64,000 nt of DNA from Oscillospiraceae bacterium. Lineage in GTDB: Bacteria; Bacillota; Clostridia; Oscillospirales; CAG-272. Below are positions 33,845 to 42,532 of this stretch, piece after piece. The notes beneath the pieces were generated by a model. It had not been told where the DNA came from. It saw only the letters and a program-made list of their open reading frames with translations, and did no database searches. A program made the translations under genes and the position numbers. The DNA lies in assembly GCA_015064725.1 (NCBI GenBank), contig SVRQ01000001.1, positions 1-64,000 of the forward strand. The letters run 5' to 3'. Numbering within the stretch: the stretch's first letter is position 1; every line of letters starts with the position of its first letter.

Positions 33845-34849
33845 ATGACCATCAACCTCGGCGCAAAGATACGCGAGCTCCGCAAGAAAAAGAACCTTAC
33901 TCAGGAGGAGCTTGCGGAAAAGCTGAATATCTCCTCCCAAGCCGTTTCGAAATGGGAAAACGGCACCTGTTACCCCGATATGGCGCAGATACCGATACTT
34001 GCAAGCTTTTTCGGCGTGAGCCTTGACGAGCTTTTCAACTATGACAAAGCACAGCTGGACGAAAAGATAGATAAGATAATACAAAAAGCGGGAAATTATT
34101 TTTGGGGCGTGCCCGAAAAATGCAAGGAGATATACCTTGAAGCGCTGAAAGAATACCCCTCCAATGAAAGACTGCTTGCGGAGCTTACAGACGTTTATAT
34201 GACCCACGGACCAAAAGGAAAAGCAAAGCCGCTTGCAGAGCAGCTCTCGGAAGAAGCGCAGGACGTTTTCATCAAATGCCGCGCAAAAGAAAATCTTGCA
34301 GAGCTTTATCTTGACGAGGATAACTACGAAAAAGCAAAAGAGATAATAGACTCCCTGCCCGTTATGTACCCGTATATGCTATGCGATAAGATGCGAAAAT
34401 CCGCCCGCCATCTGCGCGGCAATGACCGCCTTGAATGGGCAAAGGAATGGAAGATCTGCGAGATACAGGAGCTTTACATCGCCTGCGATATGGAGGGCAT
34501 TGGATACTTTGAAACGGAACAGTATGAAAAAGCATTGGGATCTTTCTCCCAGCGCAGGCGCGTGATAGAAATGTTTATGAAGTCGGAGGAGATCTTTTAC
34601 GAAAGCTACCTTTGGGACGGGATGCAGACCCACCATTATTGCGCCTATCTTCGCGAAGCCGCTTGCCTTTTGAAGCTCGGGCGCAAGGAAGAGGCAAAAG
34701 CAAAAGCGGAACGCGCAAAATATATAGTCACGCACGCTTGGGCAAAAAAAGACGGCTCTGCCAATTATTTTGACGAAAAGACCGCCTATTATTTCCGAAA
34801 ATATTACCGCGAAGCAGGGCTTGAGGAGATAGAGCCGTGTCCGCTGTAA
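33845..34849 (+). CDS. XRE-family regulator with C-terminal TPR-like helices
   Basis: A 334-residue protein. Residues 4-62 are a clear Cro/C1-type HTH (LGAKIRELRKKKNLTQEELA, SSQAVSKWENGTCYPD). Residues 75-330 are helix-rich, with repeated aromatic/Ala patterns like tetratricopeptide repeats (YNEALKEYPSN-like, NYEKAKEIIDSLP, EQYEKALGSF). Such proteins often bind a peptide or partner protein through the repeats. No target gene is adjacent, since spoIVB is convergent. The ATG at 33845 has AAAGGGTGA about 8 bases upstream. Confidence 0.85.
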   Translation: MTINLGAKIRELRKKKNLTQEELAEKLNISSQAVSKWENGTCYPDMAQIPILASFFGVSLDELFNYDKAQLDEKIDKIIQKAGNYFWGVPEKCKEIYLEALKEYPSNERLLAELTDVYMTHGPKGKAKPLAEQLSEEAQDVFIKCRAKENLAELYLDEDNYEKAKEIIDSLPVMYPYMLCDKMRKSARHLRGNDRLEWAKEWKICEIQELYIACDMEGIGYFETEQYEKALGSFSQRRRVIEMFMKSEEIFYESYLWDGMQTHHYCAYLREAACLLKLGRKEEAKAKAERAKYIVTHAWAKKDGSANYFDEKTAYYFRKYYREAGLEEIEPCPL

Positions 34850-34855
34850 GCGAAT

Positions 34856-34883
34856 AAAAAGCCAAGGGATCCCTTGGCTTTTT
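34856..34883. terminator. Bidirectional terminator, XRE/TPR gene and spoIVB
   Basis: Perfect palindrome: AAAAAGCCAAGGGA and complement, with T-runs on both strands, between convergent genes. Confidence 0.92.
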
Positions 34884-34887
34884 GTAT

Positions 34888-35937
34888 TCAGCCCGCCGCC
34901 GCGAGCATATTTTCAATAAATATCCCATACCCGCGGGAAGGATCCCCGACAAGGACGTGAGTCACGGCTCCGATGAGCTTGCCGTCCTGTATAATGGGGC
35001 TGCCGGACATTCCCTGCACGATGCCGCCCGTTTTGGAAAGAAGCGTTTCGTCCGTTACCTCAACGATAAAATTTTTCTGCGCACCGCCCTCGTCGATAGC
35101 GGAGATGCTGACCTCGTATTTTTGCCGCCCCTCGCCGTCAACCGTGGTGTATATATAAGCCTTTCCGTTGTGGGCATATCCGCGCCCGCAGGCGGGAAAT
35201 TGCTCCGCGGAAAGCTCGCTTGGCACAGAGGAAAGCGCACCGAACACGCCCGCAAAGCTATTGCCGATTATCTTTCCCGTTTTTTTGCCGGAGAAAAAAC
35301 CGCGAAGCTCCCCCGGTGCGCCGCTTTTGCCTTTTATAATATCGGTAAGCGTCACATCCTCGCAGGAGCCGTACGATATCGGAATAAGCTCTCCCGTTTC
35401 GGAATCGCATATGCCGTGCCCAAGCCCTGCAAACATACCCGTTGCGGGGTCTATAAACGTCACCGTTCCGATACCTGCGGCGTTATCTCGCACAAGCACT
35501 CCTATTTTATATACTTCCCCGTCCTTTTGCGGACAAACCGAGATATTTTTATCCCTGCCCTCATGCTTTACGGTGAGCGAAAGCTCCTTTCCCTCGCTGC
35601 GCGAAACGGCATCGCAAAGAGCCTTTGCAGAGCCTACGCGTTCCCCGTTTACGGAAATTATCACGTCCCCCTTATGAAGCCCCGCTTCGCGCGAAGGATA
35701 TTTTGCGTTCTCTCCCGTGCCGACGGCGGTAAGGTTTACGACTATAACTCCGTCCGTATGAAGCCGCACGCCGAAAGGCACTCCCGCCGCGATAAGGATC
35801 TTCTCCTCGGATACGGCACGAAAGGCGGCTTCCGCGCTGTTTTCGGAAAGCGCATACGCGGCAGAAAAGTTTATTATAATAACAGTAAAAAATACTGCCG
35901 TCAAAAACACTGTCGCCACTTTTTTTATTTTTGTCAT
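34888..35937 (-). CDS. spoIVB: SpoIVB serine peptidase
   Basis: SpoIVB is secreted from the forespore and cleaves SpoIVFA, which frees the SpoIVFB protease and activates sigma-K. An N-terminal membrane anchor (VATVFLTAVFFTVIIINFSA) is followed by a PDZ domain (about 75-150, with REAGLHKGDVIISVNGE) and the SpoIVB peptidase domain. GLGHGICD probably holds the His, and GMSGSPIIQDGKLIGAVTHV holds the Ser. At 349 residues from the ATG at 35937 it is slightly short of Bacillus SpoIVB. An upstream start at 35997 is possible; neither has a strong ribosome site. Confidence 0.93.
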   Translation of the reverse strand: MTKIKKVATVFLTAVFFTVIIINFSAAYALSENSAEAAFRAVSEEKILIAAGVPFGVRLHTDGVIVVNLTAVGTGENAKYPSREAGLHKGDVIISVNGERVGSAKALCDAVSRSEGKELSLTVKHEGRDKNISVCPQKDGEVYKIGVLVRDNAAGIGTVTFIDPATGMFAGLGHGICDSETGELIPISYGSCEDVTLTDIIKGKSGAPGELRGFFSGKKTGKIIGNSFAGVFGALSSVPSELSAEQFPACGRGYAHNGKAYIYTTVDGEGRQKYEVSISAIDEGGAQKNFIVEVTDETLLSKTGGIVQGMSGSPIIQDGKLIGAVTHVLVGDPSRGYGIFIENMLAAAG

Positions 35938-36107
35938 ATTTTTCGCTTTCAAGGCGGCTTTTTGTGTTTTTTGCTTTTCGTGCCATCGCCGCCGCATGAC
36001 ACGGGACTTTTTTCGTCCGTTTTTAATTTGCTACATCGCGCGGATTTTATGTGTAACAAATTTTCGCAAAATTTCAAAGTAAAATTATAACTATAACGAT
36101 AAAAAAA

Positions 36108-36136
36108 TTGACTTACCTTTTTGAGCGTGATATAAT
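36108..36136 (+). promoter_or_regulatory. metY promoter
   Basis: -35 TTGACT (36108-36113), 17-bp spacer, -10 TATAAT (36131-36136). A leader of about 40 bases leaves no room for a SAM riboswitch. Confidence 0.75.
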
Positions 36137-36180
36137 ATTTATAAAAAAGCTTAATTCCGAAAATTCGGGAGGAATAACAA

Positions 36181-37461
36181 ATGAAAGAATTAAACATAGA
36201 AACAAAATGCATACAGGCGGGTTACGTCCCCGGCAACGGCGAGCCCAGACAAATTCCGATAATCCAGAGCACCACGTTCAAATACGATACGAGCGAGGAT
36301 ATGGGCAAGCTCTTCGACCTTGAAGCAAGCGGATATTTCTACACGCGCTTACAGAACCCCACAAACGATTACGTTGCCGCAAAAATCGCGGCTCTCGAAG
36401 GCGGCACGGCGGCAATGCTCACCTCCTCCGGTCAAGCGGCTAACTTCTACACGATATTCAACCTTGCCTCCTGCGGCGACCACGTTGTTGCCGTTTCCAC
36501 CATCTACGGCGGCACTTTCAACCTCTTCTCCGTAACTATGAAGCGTATGGGCATCGACTTTACGTTCGTTTCCCCCTACTGCACGGACGAAGAGCTTGAA
36601 GCGGCTTTCCGCCCCAACACTAAAGCGGTGTTCGGCGAAACCATCGCAAACCCCGCCCTCGTTGTTCTTGATATCGAGCGTTTTGCAAACGCGGCGCACG
36701 CGCACGGCGTTCCGCTTATCGTTGACAACACGTTTGCAACGCCCATACTCTGCAACCCCTTCAAATTCGGCGCAGACATCGTTACGCACTCCACAACGAA
36801 ATATATGGACGGCCACGGCGCGGGCGTTGGCGGCTGCATCGTTGACAGCGGCAAGTTCGATTGGACAAAATATCCCGAAAAATTCCCCGGTCTTTGCACA
36901 CCCGACGAAAGCTACCACGGCGTAACGTACACGGAACGCTTCGGTCTTGAAGGCGCATTCATCACAAAAGCCACGGCACAGCTTATGCGCGACTTCGGCT
37001 CCATCCAGTCCCCCCAGAACGCTTTTCTTCTCAACCTCGGTCTTGAAAGCCTCCACGTTCGTATGGAGCGCCACTGCGAAAACGCAAAGAAAATCGCAGA
37101 GTATCTTTCCACAAACGAAAACATCGCTTGGGTAAAATACAGCGCGCTTGAAGGCGACAAGGACTATGCTCTCGCCCAAAAATACCTCCCCAAGGGCTCT
37201 TGCGGCGTTATCAGCTTCGGCGTAAAAGGCGGCAGAAAAGCGGCGGAAGCGTTTATGAAGAAGCTCAAGCTCGCCTCTATCGAAACGCACGTTGCAGACG
37301 CGCGCACCTGCTGCTTGCACCCTGCAAGCGCAACACACCGCCAGATGAACGATGCGGAGCTCGTTGCGGCTGGCGTTAGCGCAGACCTCGTTCGTCTTTC
37401 CGTAGGTCTTGAAAACGCGGACGACCTTATTGCAGACCTTGAACAGGCATTACTTTCTTGA
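36181..37461 (+). CDS. metY: O-acetylhomoserine sulfhydrylase
   Basis: A 426-residue PLP enzyme of the Cys/Met metabolism family, making homocysteine from O-acetylhomoserine and sulfide. Motifs: YFYTRLQNPTNDYVAAKIAA, GGTAAMLTSSGQAA, VDNTFATPILCNP, and the PLP Lys in THSTTKYMDGHGAGVGG. Length and these segments favour MetY over cystathionine gamma-synthase (~380). GGGAGGAA lies 8 bases upstream of the ATG. It is a single-gene unit ending at hairpins 37467-37492 and 37528-37556. A related methionine gamma-lyase activity cannot be fully excluded. Confidence 0.92.
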   Translation: MKELNIETKCIQAGYVPGNGEPRQIPIIQSTTFKYDTSEDMGKLFDLEASGYFYTRLQNPTNDYVAAKIAALEGGTAAMLTSSGQAANFYTIFNLASCGDHVVAVSTIYGGTFNLFSVTMKRMGIDFTFVSPYCTDEELEAAFRPNTKAVFGETIANPALVVLDIERFANAAHAHGVPLIVDNTFATPILCNPFKFGADIVTHSTTKYMDGHGAGVGGCIVDSGKFDWTKYPEKFPGLCTPDESYHGVTYTERFGLEGAFITKATAQLMRDFGSIQSPQNAFLLNLGLESLHVRMERHCENAKKIAEYLSTNENIAWVKYSALEGDKDYALAQKYLPKGSCGVISFGVKGGRKAAEAFMKKLKLASIETHVADARTCCLHPASATHRQMNDAELVAAGVSADLVRLSVGLENADDLIADLEQALLS

Positions 37462-37466
37462 AATAA

Positions 37467-37510
37467 CTCACCTTTCTTGAAAGAAAGGTGAGCCAAAGAA
37501 CTTTACTAAG
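37467..37510. repeat. Hairpin of the AAAGAACTTT repeat family after metY
   Basis: Perfect 12-bp stem CTCACCTTTCTT (37467-37478) with AAGAAAGGTGAG (37481-37492), then GCCAAAGAACTTTACT. The same hairpin-plus-core plan occurs at 8063 and at 54731. Confidence 0.65.
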
Positions 37511-37527
37511 TGATATAAGCAAAAAGC

Positions 37528-37556
37528 AAGCTTCCTCACATAGAGGAAGCTTTTTT
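37528..37556 (+). terminator. metY terminator
   Basis: 10-bp stem AAGCTTCCTC (37528-37537) with GAGGAAGCTT (37543-37552), followed by a T-run. Confidence 0.9.
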
Positions 37557-37594
37557 GAGCCTTTTTATACAGAGCGAAAGAAAGCGGGTATGGT

Positions 37595-37635
37595 TGTAGG
37601 GACAGGCGTCCTATGCCCTTCGAGCGTAGCGAGAA
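37595..37635. repeat. Degenerate GTAGGG...GGCGTCC repeat
   Basis: GTAGGGACAGGCGTCCTATG then CCCTTCGAGCGTAGCGAG, akin to 12741-12766. No gene was seen from 37557 to 37789. Confidence 0.4.
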
Positions 37636-37789
37636 TTATACCATACTAAAAAATTTACACAAACAAAAGAAGGGTATAGATTTGTTTGCGCCCCGACTTT
37701 CCATTTGGTAATAAAACGATCTTTTGCACGAACGCAAGAATCTCTTTTTGCATATATATTATACCACAAAATCCAAGAAAAATCAAGAC

Positions 37790-37818
37790 TTGTACTTTTT
37801 CGGCATCCATATTATAAT
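37790..37818 (+). promoter_or_regulatory. Promoter of the methyltransferase gene
   Basis: -35 TTGTAC (37790-37795), 17-bp spacer, -10 TATAAT (37813-37818). Confidence 0.65.
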
Positions 37819-37853
37819 TTATACAACAAATAAAATTAAGGATGGTGTGTAAA

Positions 37854-38759
37854 ATGGTATATGAAATGAATGAGATCTTGTTTTGGAACGATAGCCAAAA
37901 CTACTATGATTTTACCAGAGACTTAGAAACCAGGTTAGACCCAAATAACATCGTTGAAGACCGCCAAAAGTGGATGGATGAAATGGCGGCATTCATACTG
38001 CAAAATATCCCGACGAAACAAGATTTTCTTGACCGAATTGCCGAATATGAGCAAAGCGGAAAACCCATTCCCATCTCATCGAGAAATCTTTGCTGTAATG
38101 ATCTATCCATCGACCAGTTAAAAAAATCGTATAAAAACGCACGCTTCAGAGGGAAAGAACGAGCAGATATAGTGGAAAAGGCTATCGCAGGCTGGGCGGC
38201 GGATCATATCGGCTTTTATGCAGGACGTATTTTGAAAAAGCCGCAGGAGGACATAATGGAAATGACCATCGGTGCAGGTTTTGGCACCGTATCGGTCGTA
38301 AGGAGTATGAGAGAAAACGATTTCTATACGGGCGTTGATATCGATTTTCTCTGCGCCAAAAATGCCGACGGGATCTTGAGGCATTATGACAAATCGGGAG
38401 TCGGCATTGCCGCCTCGCTTTGGGATCTTCCGTTTGAGGACGAAACGTTCTCTGTGATATGCTCAAATCTCGGATTGGATGAATGCAGGGAAGTTCCTGC
38501 TATCTTGAAGGAAGCGGCGCGGGTCTTGAAGCCGAACGGGCGAATGGTGTTTTCTTGCAATAATGCAAAGTACCGCCGCATTAAAAGATGCTTTGATCTG
38601 TACGGTTTTTCCGAAGAGGAAGCAACGGAATGTATCAAGCGCGTCCGCCTATATGTAGATCATACCGAGTTAAGTGCCGAGATGCAAAGGCTTGGCTTTG
38701 CGGAAAGCGCATATCGTCAATTTGACAACAAATATGTGGTTGAATATACAAAAGAGTAA
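37854..38759 (+). CDS. Class I SAM-dependent methyltransferase
   Basis: A 301-residue protein whose residues ~145-260 form a Rossmann-type methyltransferase core: MEMTIGAGFGTVSVV (motif I), TGVDIDFLCAKNA, WDLPFEDETFSVICSNLGLD (post-I/motif IV), and LKEAARVLKPNGRMVFSC. The N-terminal ~130 residues are helical and unassigned. The substrate is unknown; the DLPFEDETF pattern is of the small-molecule (UbiE-like) type. AAGGATGG lies about 10 bases before the ATG. Monocistronic, with moderate AT-rich composition. Confidence 0.85.
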   Translation: MVYEMNEILFWNDSQNYYDFTRDLETRLDPNNIVEDRQKWMDEMAAFILQNIPTKQDFLDRIAEYEQSGKPIPISSRNLCCNDLSIDQLKKSYKNARFRGKERADIVEKAIAGWAADHIGFYAGRILKKPQEDIMEMTIGAGFGTVSVVRSMRENDFYTGVDIDFLCAKNADGILRHYDKSGVGIAASLWDLPFEDETFSVICSNLGLDECREVPAILKEAARVLKPNGRMVFSCNNAKYRRIKRCFDLYGFSEEEATECIKRVRLYVDHTELSAEMQRLGFAESAYRQFDNKYVVEYTKE

Positions 38760-38778
38760 AGCATTCTACTATTATTCA

Positions 38779-38832
38779 AAAAACCTCTCTTGCGGCACCT
38801 ACGATAACGCAGGTGCCGCAAGAGAGGTTTTT
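38779..38832. terminator. Bidirectional terminator with 22-bp stem
   Basis: Perfect stem AAAAACCTCTCTTGCGGCAC then CT (38779-38800) with its complement (38811-38832), 10-base loop, between convergent methyltransferase and ridA. Confidence 0.93.
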
Positions 38833-38837
38833 CTGTT

Positions 38838-39215
38838 TTATGCAAGCTCTGCAATCACTTCAACTTCGCAAAGAACGTTCTTGGGAAGTGTCTTTACCGC
38901 AACGCAGGAGCGCGCGGGCTTGGAAACGAAGTATTTGCCGTAAACCGCGTTGAAAGCGGCAAAATCGCCCATATCCGCAAGGAAGCAAGTTGTTTTTATT
39001 ACGTTTTCATAGGAAGCGCCCGCTGCCGCGAGAAGTGCGCCGATATTTTTGCACACCTGCTCCGTCTGTTCCTCGATGGTGGCTGCCTCTACGTTTCCCG
39101 TTGCGGGGTTGATAGCTATCTGACCGGATGTGAAAAGAATATTTCCCGTAATGATGCCCTGGGAATAAGGACCGATGGCATCGGGGGCGTTTTTCGTATA
39201 AATGACCTTAGACAT
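38838..39215 (-). CDS. ridA: RidA family enamine/imine deaminase
   Basis: A 125-residue protein that hydrolyses the reactive enamine/imine made by PLP dehydratases. Marks: NAPDAIGPYSQGI at the N-terminus, TTCFLADMGDFAAFNAVYG, the active-site Arg in KPARSCVAVKTLPKN, and a C-terminal VEVIAELA. It lies 20 bases downstream of ilvA on the same transcript; IlvA makes 2-aminocrotonate, the standard RidA substrate, so the pairing is functional. Confidence 0.96.
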   Translation of the reverse strand: MSKVIYTKNAPDAIGPYSQGIITGNILFTSGQIAINPATGNVEAATIEEQTEQVCKNIGALLAAAGASYENVIKTTCFLADMGDFAAFNAVYGKYFVSKPARSCVAVKTLPKNVLCEVEVIAELA

Positions 39216-39235
39216 AATTATCCTCCAAAATTTTA

Positions 39236-40435
39236 TTACTGTATTATTTTAAAGCCGTTTGCAACGAGAGCGTTTTTGATCTCCTCTATATGCTCGAAGC
39301 TCCTTGTTTCCATACCGAGGCGCAAGAAGCAACCGTTTACCGCCTGTGCGTCGCCGTGCTCGTGGTAAACGGAAACAACGTTGCCGCCGCACTCCGCAAT
39401 AATATGGGAAACCTCTTCAAGCTGACCGGGCTTGTCGATAAGCTCGATAACGATGGAGCAAGCTCTGCCGCTCTTGTGAAGACCGCGGTCTATAACGCGG
39501 GAAAGTATGGTTACGTCGATGTTGCCGCCGGAAACAAGGCATACGACCTTTTTGCCGGCAACAGGGATCTTACCGAATTTTACCGCGGCAATGGCAACAG
39601 CACCCGCGCCCTCCGCCGTAAGCTTCTGGTTTTCGATAAGGTGGAGTATTGCCGCCGCGATCTCATCCTCCGTTACGGTTACCATTTCATCAACGTATTT
39701 TTTGCAGTATTCAAAGGTATTCTCCCCGGGGCATTTTACAGCGATGCCGTCCGCAAACGTAGCAACAGAGGGAAGTCTTTCCGCCTTGCCCGTCTTAACG
39801 GCGTTATACATAGAGGGCGCACCCGCCGCCTGAACACCGTATATCTTAACGGAGGGCTTGAGCGTTTTGAGCGCGTAAGCAACGCCGGAAATAAGACCGC
39901 CGCCGCCGACGGGAACAACTACCGTATCCACGTCGGGAAGCTCGTTCATAATTTCAAGTCCGATAGTACCCTGACCCGCAATAACGTCATCGTCATCGAA
40001 CGGATGGATGAACGTATATCCAAGCTCATCTCTCTGGCGTATAGCCTCCGCATAAGCATCGTCATACACACCGTCAACAAGGCAGACCTCTGCACCGTAA
40101 CGTCTTGTTGCCTCCACCTTGGAGATGGGAGCCGCAGAGGGAAGGCAGATGACCGATCTTATGCCCTGCTTCGTTGCCGCCATAGCAACGCCCTGCGCGT
40201 GGTTGCCCGCGGAGCAGGCAATAACTCCGTGCGCCTTTTCCTCTTCCGTAAGCTGTGAAATTTTATACGCGGAGCCGCGCACCTTGAAAGAGCCCGTTAC
40301 CTGAAGATTTTCCGGCTTGAGGTAAAGCTCGCAGCCGCACTCCTCGCTCAGTCTTGGTGCTTCTATAAGCTGTGTATGGCGCACGACGCTGTCAAGAACG
40401 CGCGCCGCATCGTAAACCTTATCGATAGTCAACAT
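39236..40435 (-). CDS. ilvA: Threonine ammonia-lyase
   Basis: IlvA deaminates threonine to 2-oxobutyrate, the entry to isoleucine. 400 residues: a PLP domain with the Lys in ENLQVTGSFKVRGSAYKIS, VPVGGGGLISGVAYAL binding the PLP phosphate, and a C-terminal ACT-like domain (GQLEEVSHIIAECGGNVVSV). This short form is found both as a biosynthetic and as a catabolic (TdcB-like) enzyme; the Ile-type T-box upstream supports a biosynthetic role. The start MLTIDKVYDA at 40435 has GGAGGT upstream; longer frames run through the T-box leader. Confidence 0.94.
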   Translation of the reverse strand: MLTIDKVYDAARVLDSVVRHTQLIEAPRLSEECGCELYLKPENLQVTGSFKVRGSAYKISQLTEEEKAHGVIACSAGNHAQGVAMAATKQGIRSVICLPSAAPISKVEATRRYGAEVCLVDGVYDDAYAEAIRQRDELGYTFIHPFDDDDVIAGQGTIGLEIMNELPDVDTVVVPVGGGGLISGVAYALKTLKPSVKIYGVQAAGAPSMYNAVKTGKAERLPSVATFADGIAVKCPGENTFEYCKKYVDEMVTVTEDEIAAAILHLIENQKLTAEGAGAVAIAAVKFGKIPVAGKKVVCLVSGGNIDVTILSRVIDRGLHKSGRACSIVIELIDKPGQLEEVSHIIAECGGNVVSVYHEHGDAQAVNGCFLRLGMETRSFEHIEEIKNALVANGFKIIQ

Positions 40436-40703
40436 AGATAATACCTCCAATAAAACAAAAATCCGCCCCAAGCTATGAGGCGGATATAAAAATTCCGTTG
40501 TACCACTCAACTAAAAAACATCGCATACCAACATATGCGTTCCTTTTAACGCGGGATAGCGGGGCAGCTTACTCTGTTTCAGCTTCCTGCTCGGGAATGA
40601 TCTTTCTTGCGCATCTTCCTGCGGCTTTCACCACCCGCCGCTTCTCTGTGCGAAGTCTGCACAATATTTTTTCCGTCATTGCATTTGTTTCATATATATT
40701 ACT
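40436..40703 (-). promoter_or_regulatory. T-box leader (isoleucine type) controlling ilvA-ridA
   Basis: The minus-strand leader shows the whole T-box plan: a Stem I region with ACAGAGAAG and GGTGGTGAAAGCCGC, a specifier-loop segment AAAGATCATTCCCGAGC with probable codon ATC (Ile; 40601-40599), the linker AGAGTAAGCTGCCCCGC, the T-box bulge in GTTGAGTGGTACAAC (40511-40497) that pairs with uncharged tRNA CCA, and a terminator ATCCGCC/GGCGGAT (40461-40485) followed by a T-run. Uncharged tRNA-Ile should favour read-through into ilvA. The Ile codon is inferred by position. Confidence 0.92.
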
Positions 40704-40709
40704 TAAATA

Positions 40710-40738
40710 AGTATAAATTTTCATAACGGAAATGTCAA
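40710..40738 (-). promoter_or_regulatory. ilvA promoter
   Basis: Minus strand: -35 TTGACA (40738-40733), 17-bp spacer, -10 TATACT (40715-40710). The start is at the 5' edge of the T-box leader. Confidence 0.8.
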
Positions 40739-40774
40739 TAGATTTTTTGGAATTTGCAAAAATATCATCATTTA

Positions 40775-41536
40775 TTACAAAATAATATTCTTCGCCTTTT
40801 CCGCTTCCTCTATCTTTGCAAGAGCAACATCGGGATAATCCGTGATGATGTTATCCACGCCGACCTCGGCAAGGTGACGCATAATGCCGGGCTTATTGGC
40901 AGTCCACGCATTTACAAGTATGCCGTGAGCGTGCGCTTCCTTAACGTAATCTATACCAAGCTCCTCGTACATATATATCTGGTTGTAAGAGGGATGCAGC
41001 GCGGTAAAGCCGGCAACGCGAGCATATATCCAAGGATACATCATATTGAAAGAATAGAGTGCGCCCGTTTTGTTTTCGGGGTTTATCTCTTTGATGCGCG
41101 TAAGCTTCAGGTGGTCGAAGGAGGAGTATATAACGCGCTCCTGCATACCGTATTCGCGCACAAGGGAGTCTATTGCCTTGATATAATTTACAGAGCCTTC
41201 CTTCATTTCTATATTTATAGTCATATCCGTGTTTTTGAAAAGGTCGAGGACTTCGATAAATTCGGGTATCTTCACAAAGCCAAAGCTGTCGCCCCATTCG
41301 CCGTTCAAATTATACGTGCGGAGAATATCGAGGCTCGTTTCGGAGATATTTACGTTGGCACCGGACATTCTCTTGATATTGTTATCGTGATGGATAACGA
41401 GCTTTCCGTCCGCTGTTTCGTAAATATCGAGTTCAATTCCCTGCGCCTTCATATCTATCGCTTTCTGGAAAGAAAAAAGGGAGTTTTCGGGAGCGTATGC
41501 AGATGCACCTCTGTGCGCCATAACTGTTGTTTTCAT
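40775..41536 (-). CDS. Glycerophosphodiester phosphodiesterase
   Basis: A 253-residue GDPD-family enzyme that splits glycerophosphodiesters to glycerol-3-phosphate and an alcohol. The TIM-barrel active site is clear: VMAHRGASAYAPENSLFSF (His/Arg and Glu), GIELDIYETADGKLVIHHD (metal Glu/Asp and second His), INIEMKEG, and ITDYPDVAL at the end. There is no signal peptide, so it is cytoplasmic. Monocistronic. Substrate range is not determined by sequence. Confidence 0.93.
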   Translation of the reverse strand: MKTTVMAHRGASAYAPENSLFSFQKAIDMKAQGIELDIYETADGKLVIHHDNNIKRMSGANVNISETSLDILRTYNLNGEWGDSFGFVKIPEFIEVLDLFKNTDMTINIEMKEGSVNYIKAIDSLVREYGMQERVIYSSFDHLKLTRIKEINPENKTGALYSFNMMYPWIYARVAGFTALHPSYNQIYMYEELGIDYVKEAHAHGILVNAWTANKPGIMRHLAEVGVDNIITDYPDVALAKIEEAEKAKNIIL

Positions 41537-41621
41537 AGCTTATTCCTTTCGGACTTTTTAAAAGATTTATAATTCAATCATAAAATCCCGAAAGGAAAAA
41601 GTCAATAGATTTTTTGTAAAC

Positions 41622-42416
41622 TTATGCAAAAACCATATCCAGCAGCATCATAACGGAAAAGCCGATGAGCGTAAAAAGAGCCATAACGTCCTTTTTATCC
41701 CCGGATTGGCTTTCGGGAATAAGCTCTTCCGCAACAACGTAGAGCATTGCTCCCGCCGCAAACGAAAGGCAAAACGGCAAAAGAGTTCTCACGTGCATCA
41801 CAAGGAGCGCGCCAAGCACGCCCGAAACGGGCTCCACAGCTCCGCTTATCTGCCCCCAGAAGAATGCGCGGGGGCGCGACACCCCCTCGCGGCGAAGCGG
41901 AACGCTCACCGCCGTTCCCTCCGGAAAATTCTGAAGCCCGATGCCAAGCGCAAGAAGGCACGCGGCGGCAAGGTTCGCTCCCGAAAGACCATACGCAAGA
42001 GAGCCGAAAGCCACACCAACGCAAAGCCCCTCCGGTATATTGTGAAGCGTTATGGAGAAAACGAGCAGCAAAGCGCGCTTTTTATGCGGAGAGGAAGCAT
42101 TTTTCTTCTCCAATGCGGAAAATATCTTATCCCCGATAAAAAGCAGAACCCCGCCGGAAAGAAAGCCGCAAAGAAGTACCGGGAGCGTGGGAAGCGCAAG
42201 CTCCTGTGCCATTTCCGAAGCAGGAAGCAGCAGCGACCAAAAGGAAGCCGCTATCATCACGCCTGCGGCAAGGCCGAGCATAGCGTCCATCACGTTTTTG
42301 TGTATGTTTTTAAAAAAGAATACCAAGGAAGCTCCCACCGCCGTCACGCCCCAGGTAAATATCGTTGCCAAAAGTGCTTGCTGCCAATGCGCAAGCAAAG
42401 AAAACCATTGTATCAT
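41622..42416 (-). CDS. ZIP-family metal transporter
   Basis: A 264-residue protein with about eight spans. The metal-binding helices carry HNIPEGLCVGVAFGS and LQNFPEGTAVSVPL, typical of ZIP family (ZupT-like) importers of Zn2+ and related divalent metals. A short variable loop (KKNASSPHKKRA) lies before the first motif. The start MIQWFSLLAHW at 42416 has AAGGACA about 8 bases upstream. No Zur or Fur box was recognised upstream. The metal cannot be assigned by sequence. Confidence 0.92.
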   Translation of the reverse strand: MIQWFSLLAHWQQALLATIFTWGVTAVGASLVFFFKNIHKNVMDAMLGLAAGVMIAASFWSLLLPASEMAQELALPTLPVLLCGFLSGGVLLFIGDKIFSALEKKNASSPHKKRALLLVFSITLHNIPEGLCVGVAFGSLAYGLSGANLAAACLLALGIGLQNFPEGTAVSVPLRREGVSRPRAFFWGQISGAVEPVSGVLGALLVMHVRTLLPFCLSFAAGAMLYVVAEELIPESQSGDKKDVMALFTLIGFSVMMLLDMVFA

Positions 42417-42532
42417 ACTATGTCCTTTTTTATAAATATTTCTTCTGCATAATATGACACAGCGCGCGCTTTGGTGAAAAGGGTATAGAAAAAGCAGAGG
42501 GCGTGCGCCCTCTGCTTTTGTGCAGATATTTT

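Noticed and set aside
36137..36180. SAM riboswitch before metY
   Set aside because: The predicted leader is only about 40 bases, too short for any SAM aptamer class.
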